From Sclerotinia nivalis (taxonomy: Eukaryota; Ascomycota; Leotiomycetes; Helotiales; Sclerotiniaceae): a stretch of DNA of 64,000 nucleotides. The position numbers were made by a program, and so were the translations under genes. Below are positions 23,765-33,055 of this stretch, piece after piece (positions within the stretch are counted from its first letter, which is position 1; each line of letters starts with the position of its first letter). The notes beneath the pieces were generated by a model, which made no database searches, had not been told where the DNA came from, and was given only the letters and a program-made list of their open reading frames with translations. The stretch is from NCBI GenBank assembly GCA_029531795.1, contig JAPEIS010000014.1, positions 372,001 through 436,000 on the forward strand, in the 5' to 3' direction.

Positions 23765-25001
23765 CCCTAGCATCTACTCCTGGTTCTGAACCTACTGTCA
23801 GCACGATACCCACACTTAGATTCTGATACGGCTTACTTCAGATCTAGGAGCCACTGATGCTCTGATATAGTCTTTCCTGGCGGAAATGATGCAACCGAAC
23901 ATTTGATCTCAGTGGTCGATCCTTTCAATGACGCAACGCCTACTTTCTTTCCACTAAATCGACAGCTCGCTAGATTTAGAGACAAAACTCAATACAGACG
24001 ATGTACAGCCAATTTCTCTTGAATCCCACAGTGAAAACTTCAATACCTTAAGTGGCAGCTATGTCAGATAAATCATGGATGGAAACCCCGTAGATTTAAT
24101 GCTCTTTCATACTAACAAACGTCGGTGTATTGGCTGTGTTATCGGCGAAACTTCGATTTAAATATCTTGGGAGGCTAATCCCTTGGTAAATACTGGCTTG
24201 AAAATCCACAGATATGCAAGGTGACCACAATTTGAAACATCTCTTCAGCTGCTGAATTTTGTCTGTGATGAATAATCTCCTTTGTTTTATTTTGTTGGCC
24301 AAGTGGTAACGCCTATAATACAGGTGTCTATCCCGATGACGCTAAAACGTTTTGTCATCCGCATTATGAATGTTTCATGACTGTTCGAGTAGTCCTAGAG
24401 CCGGCTTATCGAGATATTTTGTCGCTTAAAATCAAGCAATTTGTAGGCATCATACGGGACAATTGGAGATTTCCTCTAGAAGGTTTCAGCAGAAAAGAAC
24501 GCCCCGCGATTGATCGAATTATTTTGCTTCCATTTCTATGGGGTCTACTGGCCTTGCGTCAAGCCTTATTTCTGTAGTCAGAATCTTGTGGCCACATCTC
24601 AGCCTCGCCACTGCTGTGACCTTAGATGGCCTTAAGCGCCAGCTCCTACCAATCATTCAACTTCAAAACAATTGTGCTGTATGCGTGATACAGAATTAGC
24701 TATGTTGGTTGGAGTTTTCCGCGAGACCTGGGAGTAAAACATTTCATCATACCTTCAGACATGAGGCTGAGGGGAAGGATTTATTTCATCTTAGTTGGAG
24801 TCGTCAGTGCGCAACAGCAGGCATTGAAGAAATAAAGGGTTCTTATCCTCTTCACATACTATTCTGTTTGACTTGCACCCCAACTAGTCACAGGTTATCA
24901 TACCTCATACTATATTTTTACACATCAGCCCGCCGAAAGGTAATTGCACACCAGTGAGTCGGACTATTTTCCCATCACCGTTCTTCCTTCATTTTTCCAC
25001 A
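23765..25001. other. Intergenic between paralogs A and B
   Basis: No gene supported. Around 24,310-24,480 the plus strand is briefly codon-like (HPHYECFMTVRVVLEPAYRD) without any family match. It ends with the promoter of the next gene. Confidence 0.45.
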
Positions 25002-26168
25002 ATGGCTGTCGGGAACTCCCGCGAATTGAAGACTACCAAACCCCTTCTCCCTCCACCAAATGACGAACATTGTCCTCGGCCACGAGTAAGGTCAGGGGAT
25101 TTATGTGTCGGCTGCATTGTTTGGTTGCCTTTAGACGGATATGATAAAAGTATCAAATGCTGTAAGAGGAAATGCTGTGGAAAAGGTCTTGCAGAAGATG
25201 GATACAACAACCCGGTTGTCGTTCTCAAGATTCGGCAAAGAAAAGGCTCAAGTATACGTGGAGACATTATTTGCTATGTTGCTACCGTACGTTGCCTTTG
25301 TCCTGTCCGTTAATTTTATACTGATCAGCGACAGATTACCACGTTCAGTGACATGAATCTGGAGAACTATTTATCAAAATGTCCACACAATTCTGAGTTT
25401 CAACAATCTTTACCCATTAGCCCTGTTGATCAGGATAGCTGCGTCGAAAGCACACCATCATGGCTCCTTCGCCTGCAAAAGGGCGCGCTCAAGAAACAAT
25501 CCTATGTAAATCTTGCTCACATCTTTAAAGTTCCTGCCGGCAGCCTCTCTACCTTTGGTTTCCGCAATCACCGAGCTTACAAACTCCGCCTCTCAGCCAC
25601 GAGTTATAACATCTTAATGGCGGAAATGGGTCTGCGGAATGAACCTTATGAAGAGACTTCGTCGCTCTACAAAACTGCACGAGCTCGTCTCGAAGCACTT
25701 GCTTCTCAAAATCGACAAAGTCCGACCATGACACCAAAAACAGCACAAGTAACATTCACGCTTCAAGACGAAATAGATCTCGAAAAGAAGAGATATCCCA
25801 CTACACCATTCCCGGTCGCCGAGCCCGATTGTCCTCATTCAAAAAATGCTCCCACATCTCCCCTTCTCCCATTAGGACAACGGAGAAACGTCCGGTTCAC
25901 TCTGAACGAAATACCAAAATCAAAAAGTTTTCTCAACGTGCCGCGGGTAGGCAATTATGGAACGATTAATAATCAACAACTGCTTACTCCGTACCCAACT
26001 GCGCCGCCGACTCCACTCACGGCACGTTATCATTCTTTCAGACCATTTGTGGATCATGGTTGGAGACACGTCGCTTTGAGATTCTTGGTTGGATGTTTCA
26101 GCTTGGGGACAGTGTTTGGTGCGTTCAAGGTGATGTGGTCAGGGAAGTTGTTCCCTATTGGTTTGTGA
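25002..26168 (+). CDS. Unknown-family protein, paralog B (with C-terminal membrane segment)
   Basis: The ATG at 25002 (cacaATGG context) is preferred. Exons 25002-25286 and 25335-26168, joined over a 48-nt phase-0 intron, give 372 residues. Family blocks: VGCIVWLPLDG (1), IKCCKRKCCGKG (Cys cluster), DGYNNPVVVLKI (2), GDIICYVAT|ITTF (3, intron at the same place as in paralogs A and D), SYVNLAHIFKVPAGSL (4) and YKLRLSATSYNILMAEMGL (5). After residue 230 the chain is disordered and Thr/Pro-rich. It ends with a hydrophobic segment (LRFLVGCFSLGTVFGAF) that could anchor the protein by its tail. Same strand as and next to paralog A, suggesting tandem duplication. Function unknown. Confidence 0.8.
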
Positions 26169-27323
26169 TGGCATATGGTTGCTTTTATGGGTGGCGCTCA
26201 TTTGTGGACGGTAGGCATTGGTGTTCGGATATCTATTTTTGTCTGGCGATAAGTCTTTACAGGAAAGTTGGATCTGGCGCGGATTGGAAAAGTATGCGAC
26301 TTTCTGTTGGCCATTGTATAGGTTTTTTGCGAATTGTATTTGAAACATGTTGCAGGTATTTTATGTGTAACTGTTATGTGTGATGGTCAAGTGAGAGGGA
26401 ATTCTATTCTTCACTCCAACTGTAGGACAGCGACCTAAACAAACCTGCCATCTTCCCCAGGAAAGGATATCATGGGATTATAGTAACAGACTACAGGTCG
26501 CCCTATCTTCCGCAGTCCTTTTAAAAGTCTCCTCCCGCTGCTTCGTTCGTATTCTTCCACATCCACAAATTCCCGTGCTCTAGAAAACAATCCACTCCAC
26601 AGCATCTTCACAAACTGCACTATGTCATCTCTCCCACACATCACCTTTACCTTCAGTGTAATACCATCTCCCACATCTTTCGTATATGACTATGCTATCT
26701 CAAACAAGCATTATTCTGGCCTTCCGGATCTATCATTTATTTAGCAAAGTAATTTACGGTCGCAGGAAAGCTGTAGTTTTTAAATGCCGAATCATTAATT
26801 GCGTGTCTATTATGTCATTGAGAAGGATAAATATACACCTTCTTTTGCCTGCATTCTCACAAATCACTCGTAGACGCTTTCACTGCCCTTTTTGTATATT
26901 GCTTGTCCTGCCGATCGAACTAGGTGTTTGGGTACTTCAGCTACTTTGACCATTTTAGATCGAGTGTGGATGTCCGATCATCTATGGGCTCCAGGTTCAC
27001 AGTTTAGGGCGGTGTGGATGGCAGAAATTTGACATCTCGTCGCCAGCACCGCTAATTCATAACACAAACACAAACACAAATGCTTCTCTCCCTTCCATTC
27101 CATACATTTAATCAATCAATACACAGGAATAATATCTCATGAGCTATAGTGTGCAAAGTTCTTTCTATGGGCAAATAACTTTCGGGGTCAAGACAGAGAG
27201 GCCAGGAAGAATTCTTCAGATCATGCCAACGTCAATCCTTAATCAAAAATAGTATGATTAGAGCTTGCCCACGAGTGTGTGACAGGCGGAACCCTCTCTT
27301 CGATGCCTCGTTGCTATATCAAA
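26169..27323. other. Intergenic between convergent genes
   Basis: Downstream of paralog B and of the minus-strand UstYa-like gene. Only short frames; nothing recognisable. Confidence 0.5.
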
Positions 27324-28474
27324 TTAACGCGAGTCCCATGTCGGGAAATCCTTGTCATCTTCTCCAAACGGCGGTTTATGACCAAATTTATCAAAGTATT
27401 GTTGCATCTTTCCATAGTACTCTGATCCCTCTTCACAAAACGCAAACATCTCCATTCTATTTTTCACTCGTCCTTTATAATCACTCCAACGATGGTAACA
27501 AGCATGCCTCTCAGGCTCTTTCGTCCATTGTATGAGTTGATCAAAGTTCCTGCACATGCGAACTTGTTCGTGGCCGATTTTGTTGGGGAAATCGTTCACT
27601 AAACATTGATGGTTAGTTGAGAATGTTTAAACTCATTTGCATCATGAAATCCCTTTAACATGTAAATAATGCAAAAAGGAGCCTCTATTTACTTACTGGG
27701 CATGGGCGTGTCGTCTGCATTGCACATCATATCTTGCCGAAGTGCGTCAAAACAGTGATGGACATGACCGGCAGAACTTCCAATTTGGTTACCTCGCTCA
27801 TAATCGATAAAGGCTTTGCGCAATACCTTCTAAGCAGAGATTCTCATCAGCAGGGTGACATAGGATAACGAAGCGCTTTTAGAAGTGTTGCGTACCAGGC
27901 AATGTAGTCCGTGGAATGCTTTCAAAAAGTAAATTCCTTTCGCTTCGGGATCCCACGGAAACCGGAAGACTGATAGCGGCAGCTGATGCTCAGTGGCCCA
28001 GTCATCGTCAAGTGCCACAACAAGCGGGCTTGTATCAATTCCATTCCACATCTCATCCTGTAGGGTGTCGTTGTTGCTCATGTAGTCCGTGTGGTTATAG
28101 TATATAAGGGGAGTATCGTAGGCAAGACGTGCTTTCTTTTGATTAATTCAAGCTCAAGGAAGAAGTTTTCGCGCAATGTTTCAAGTGATAATAGTTGACT
28201 AGTTGCAACATGAACCGGACATACCGTATCTAGAGAAGGATAAATCATTCTTTGTAAATTCTGTATCACTCGACTTCATATGACGAACGAGAAGGATTGT
28301 GTTGCTTGAAAGAAGACATAGAATGATGAACACCAGTAATTTAGTCACGAAATCCGCCTGGTGGTAAGTCGACTTGACTGATCTCTTTTTCGTTGGAAGT
28401 TGCGATACATAATCTTCTCCTTCTGTATCTTGATCGTCCTCTAACAAATGAATCTTTGAATTCAGTTCATCCAT
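27324..28474 (-). CDS. UstYa-like protein (DUF3328 family)
   Basis: UstYa-type proteins act as oxidases/cyclases in fungal RiPP (ustiloxin, cyclochlorotine) and some other secondary-metabolite pathways (family knowledge). Four exons on the minus strand: 28474-28225, 28131-27896, 27829-27697, 27598-27324, with introns of 93, 66 and 98 nt; all phases agree and the product is 297 residues. Residues about 42-63 are one membrane helix (FVTKLLVFIILCLLSSNTIL). Both HxxHC motifs of the family are present: HGLHC at the end of exon 2 and HVHHC in exon 3, followed by the typical LRQDMMCNADDTPMP. The first acceptor (AAAG at 28133-28132) was chosen because it alone keeps the frame. It is intact. No full biosynthetic cluster is seen nearby. 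Confidence 0.9.
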
Positions 28475-29176
28475 AGCTTGGAGAATGGTCACAGAATTAG
28501 GTCTTTGCCAAACCGCTATCAAGAAGGAACGGCGTTAATCACCTCAATCTCACAAACAAATTCGGAGACTCAATCGCAGAATCTCAAATAGCTCTTGAGC
28601 TTTTCTTGGTCTTTCGAAAATTGTACTGGACTTCGGAGTAAAGCTGCCGGGATGTTCTCTTACGTGGAATATTAGGTCGGTTTCACGGCATTTGTTTTTA
28701 TCAACGAGGCTAGATTTCTTGGCAGTGGGAAAGATAAGAACGAACCTTAAATCCCTGAAGAATTCCCTATTTACCTGAAGTGGCGCTAAAGGCTGCCGTC
28801 GGCAGTTCATTTAGACGTTGATAATCGATACATATTGTCAGCAGTCCAATTATAATGCATTCGCACATGCATGCGCAATGCCACGTTGATACTGACTCTT
28901 CGTTCACTACGACTTTCCTTTTTCGATGCGATATCTATGAGGGGTCCACCATCTCCTGACATATGTTTTCGGCCACAATAAGAATCGTTCAGATCTCCAG
29001 CTTAACAGAAACTGAATCACATATTTGGAAGGCAACTCCCAGAGCAATCAGCATCACGAATACGCTGAATACATTTTCCATATAACTAAAGTAAATTCTT
29101 TCATACCAAAACCCCAAGGTTGGCAATTTTCACATTTCTAATGGCTATCCAAATTTAGCTCTTCCAATTCAGCATC
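28475..29176. other. Intergenic between divergent genes
   Basis: Promoter region shared by the UstYa-like gene (leftward) and the small secreted peptide (rightward). Short frames only. Confidence 0.45.
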
Positions 29177-29323
29177 ATGCGCTTCTTCGCCTCCCTTCAG
29201 CTCGTTGCCGTTGTGTTTGCCATCGGCTCTTCTTGTTTGGCAGTTAGCACCAAGGACATGATAAGAGGCACTGCATCGGACGTAGAGATGATCAAAGATA
29301 GTGCGTTAGGGGACATTGACTGA
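29177..29323 (+). CDS. Small predicted secreted peptide (possibly truncated)
   Basis: ATG with A at -3 opens a 48-residue frame. It begins with a textbook signal peptide (MRFFASLQLVAVVFAIGSSC, cleavage likely after CLA near residue 22). The predicted mature part of about 26 residues is acidic (TASDVEMIKDSALGDID). The frame stops at TGA (29321-29323). Beyond the stop the same frame continues for ten codons to a GTATGA donor near 29,352, and after an acceptor near 29,396 continues briefly with two cysteines. This suggests that a longer secreted peptide has been cut short, or that the gene model is different. It is divergent from and next to the UstYa-like gene. No repeated core peptides of a ustiloxin-type precursor are visible. 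Confidence 0.4.
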   Translation: MRFFASLQLVAVVFAIGSSCLAVSTKDMIRGTASDVEMIKDSALGDID

Positions 29324-29868
29324 TCAACTCTCTTAAGTCTTCCCAAGAAAGGTATGAATATGAAAAAATCTAATTTGAACTTTCTGAGCTGATAGATCCG
29401 AAGTGTTTTCTTGGACAAAGGTCAGGGTATTGCTATTAAATAACAATACTCGCAATTTGGTCCGGTTTTTTCTGGTTCCTAATGTGCTGGTTTCTCGGCA
29501 ATTCTTCTATGTTTGTCAATTTAGGAACCAATGCCAATTGCTCTAACATCTCTGTCGCATGAACGCCCACAATCGTGATATTGTTATCTTAATCTTGTTC
29601 AGATGGTGATTGCATCAAGCAATCATATTTCCTTGGTGTTGTCCAAGTAGTGGGAATAGAAGATTACTGCCGCTAGCATTATAGGGAGATATCTCATAAT
29701 TGGAGCAGTATATGCTAGTAGAGCGAAATGAAGGATTGCTTGAGTCTTAATCTTGAAGTTTCGATTTATGTCTAATATAGCCACTGGATATCAATACATG
29801 ACTGTAAAATGGCTATCAAGCAAGCTCATCACCACTCTCGAGAATTGATGAAATCTGATGCTGATGTT
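29324..29868. other. Intergenic, no further gene seen
   Basis: Includes the possible second exon of the small peptide at about 29,397-29,440. Otherwise AT-rich sequence downstream of the acetyltransferase gene. Confidence 0.4.
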
Positions 29869-30769
29869 TCATAGAGGCTGCCATGGTCGACTCCGTTTAC
29901 CCTCCTTCGCGATACCACCAAGGGGTCGCCACACTAGAACATAGACGCGTCAGCGATTGCTTATCAAGAAATACATGGGAATAGATATGCCTGAGAGACC
30001 AGCTCGGTTAGGTTTAAACCCCGATTGGTCGAACTTACTTGCGTACCAAGGAGGCATCTTGAGTTCATGCGCGAGCTTGTTCCACAAGTCTGACTTATTG
30101 GAAGGAATAAATAAATCGAGTTTCATCACAACTCGGTATCCCCACTTCTCGTACAAGCGCCTGCCGAGCTCGTTGGCCTCAATGAAACCTTCTATCCCCA
30201 TTTCATCAATTCTGGTATTTGCCCATTCCATCATCAACCCACCAACACCACGAGACCTGTGATCAGGGTCTACGACCATCATGTACAGTCCTAAAGATCA
30301 GGCTGTTAAGTAGATGACGAGTCGAATGCTAGGTTAGGGTTACAAACTCACCAGCATTCTTACCATGCATCCATAAGCTCCTTGGCGTCATGGATTGTCT
30401 TATCATTTCTTCACAAAACTCCCTGGCCTCTCCTTCTGGCCACCAGTAAACGTTTGGCTTCGGAACACCATCTGGGAATGGATTTCCGTCATGCCATTTC
30501 CACAAACAACCACCGACGATTTTCGAGCTTGCATTTTCTTCAACAATTATCCAATGATTGATTGCAGGATCCGCGGCCAAATGCTCTTTCCACAATCGTT
30601 CTTGTGATGCAGCGACCCCTGCAGCCCGGTCCTCCAATGAGTAGCCAGAAACGGGAAAAAAGATAGAGCTCGATGGCATGTAAGGAGAATATTGAGCTTT
30701 GAAGATAACATCTACTACTGCATCGAGCTCCTCCCTCGTCTGAAGCTTCTTCAGCGTGTAAGGTGACAT
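29869..30769 (-). CDS. GNAT-family N-acetyltransferase
   Basis: It should transfer an acetyl group from acetyl-CoA to an amine; the substrate is unknown. Three exons, 30769-30352, 30290-30039 and 29933-29869, with introns of 61 and 105 nt and consistent phase 1 at both joints, give 244 residues. The acetyl-CoA-binding motif A is clear: GLYMMVVDPDHRSRGVGGLM (R-x-x-G-x-G/A type). Motif B follows with FIEANELGRRLYEKWGYRVV. The last small exon adds WRPLGG and PWQ near the C-terminus, a normal ending for fungal acetyltransferases of this group. The N-terminal part (LKKLQTREELDAVVDVIFKA) is the usual first helix. It points towards the UstYa-like gene on the same strand, but nothing proves they work together. 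Confidence 0.88.
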
Positions 30770-31678
30770 GGTCCAGGATTGGAATTGATGTAAAAAGTAT
30801 GGAAGTATACTTTGAAATTAAAGGTTCTGTTACACCTAAAATAAAATACAGTCTGTAGAGAAGAATATACATCTATTCGTTTCGTGTTCATTACCGTGAT
30901 GGGCTGAAAGATTTCCGGGGACTGTTTATTTTTCCAGTCAGCATCTGTACCACCCCACCCCCGCATTGAAATAGCGTTTCATGTACGGAAGAAAACGGCT
31001 ATATCATTAAGCTTTTTATCACTAATAACTACCCCGAGTAATGTTAATCCCTGAATCTATCATACATCATGCCGTATTTAGCTTGTCGATTAACGGCACA
31101 CACAGCCAGCCAATCACATGCAATAGTTGGTCATGTACGAACTATTGAAATCGTACGACATCATCATTTATGGAACACTCTGCCTGCCTGGATTCAAACT
31201 TCAAACCCGAGTAAGAGTACCTTCCAATTTTGGAGGTGAGATAGTTATCAATTCCAAGTTCCTAGATGCAAGTACCTTGATTTGTTGAAGTTAGGCGATT
31301 ATCTGTGCCTCTTTTCTATCCCCTGTAGGCTTGGTAGCGTGGCCAATGTCTGTATGGAATGATATCTCCAGCCCTGCTATGTATCTGCGACCTCATTTCA
31401 ATTCATTTTCAGCTTATTCCAATATTACTACCACATTATCTTTATACGAATGCTGCGGGGTGATCAGCTAAATGCACGCCATAGATCCGGCAGAAAACTA
31501 TCTAACAACTGTTCATTACTTCGCTCCAGAACTACCAGCATGTGGCGTGATAATATTATGCTTTTATTTGGGGCTCAGATGGATATCTTGTACGCTGTAT
31601 CCGCGTGCTTCGTACCAGTAAAATCCATTCCAAATTCTTCAACGTTTTTCCCACACCACAACTTGGATTTGGTTGGTC
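30770..31678. other. Intergenic between divergent genes
   Basis: Promoters of the acetyltransferase (leftward) and of the split rhodopsin-domain gene (rightward). Nothing else seen. Confidence 0.5.
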
Positions 31679-32039
31679 ATGGCTCATGATCAGGATCCAG
31701 GCTATGTACTAGCGGCAGGTGCAGTATTTTTGGTCCTATGCATTATATCCGTGTCCTTACGATTCTTGACACGATATTTGCAGAAGACTAGGTTGGGTAT
31801 AGATGACTGGTTGACTATCCCGGCTCTTGTTGGTTTGCCCCACTCTCTCCATCTTTCGCGTCTCCAAAGCGTGGTACTAATCATGTTATGCGATTAGTTG
31901 ATGGTCATTGGTTGTTCATTGGTCTTGATTATTGGTTTGTTTCCACATCGAGCATTTCGCTCTCAATATTCACAGAAATTTAGGTGTTGACAAGAAAGTT
32001 CTCGCATACCCTACACCACCACCGAAAGACCTTCAAGAC

Positions 32040-32569
32040 TGTGAGAATTCCTAATAAGTTATTAAAACACTTAATAATATTTACCGAACCAATAGTTATA
32101 TGATCACGTGATATATTAATAATATGATTTCATATTATTAAATTTTATTATTATATAAAATTTCGATCATATATCATATCAGAATGATTTATAATGGAAT
32201 AGAATGAAATGGAAGCATATAGAATTTTCTTATTCTCAGATTGAATACTATTGGTTATTATTTCCTTTTATTATATAAAATGATTCTATAAGATTCGATT
32301 TAAATCGATCTTATTTATAATCATAGAATAGTGTAGAATCTCATTAAAATCTATAAATACGAAGATCTTCTTCAAAGAATTCTTCGAAAAAATAAGCAGA
32401 TAAAAAATTCAATATTCAATATATATATAATTCTGACTTCAATATTCTATTGTTCATATATTCGATCACTCCTAAGCTAAATACGACTAAGTCTTCCACT
32501 ATTATAATAAATAATATTATAGTATTATTATTATATTATTTATTATTATCCGATCAACCTCCTACGAGA
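32040..32569 (+). repeat. 5' LTR of the copia element
   Basis: 530 bp, very AT-rich. It contains the palindrome TGATCACGTGATAT-type site near 32,101-32,112, a possible bHLH target in the U3 region. Ends where the primer site begins. Confidence 0.95.
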
Positions 32570-32587
32570 GGTTATGAGCCCGGCTAG
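32570..32587 (+). other. Primer-binding site complementary to the anticodon arm of tRNA-Met
   Basis: Directly after the 5' LTR the sequence GGTTATGAGCCCGGC is complementary to the anticodon stem-loop of a CAU tRNA-Met rather than to a tRNA 3' end. Drosophila copia is known to prime from such a tRNA half-molecule. The identity of the tRNA is inferred from the CTCATAA loop in the complement. Confidence 0.6.
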
Positions 32588-33055
32588 TCAAATACTAGCT
32601 TAAAAAGGGGTACTAGCTCGATTCAAAGCTATAATATTATAGCTATTGAGCTGTCGAATATCACTATATCGATATAATATCAATATCATATTGAATTATT
32701 ATCGAAATATACTAAAATAAACCCTGAGGCCTGCGTCCCTGAAGCTAAACCTAATTGAGTGAATAAAATTAGGTCCCTAGACGATATATTTAAGCTATAC
32801 GCTACCCATAGCGGGTGATATATCAATTTCTTCATACCAAGGTGCCCTAGCTTATTTAGGCTTTATTTTATAAAGTTTAAAATAAAGATCTAATTTAAGA
32901 GGTGGCTGGTTTATTATACCGAAATCGATCTAATTTCGATATTAAATCGAATCACTATCGAATTCCATTCAAATTTTAATACTAAATTCATCAAAATTAG
33001 TATTAATACTATACTAGATTAAAAGTCCATATAGCTTACATATAAAAGCTTAAAA

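Noticed and set aside
24310..24580. Codon-like stretch between paralogs A and B
   Set aside because: Too short, interrupted, and no family recognised; not enough to call a gene or relic.
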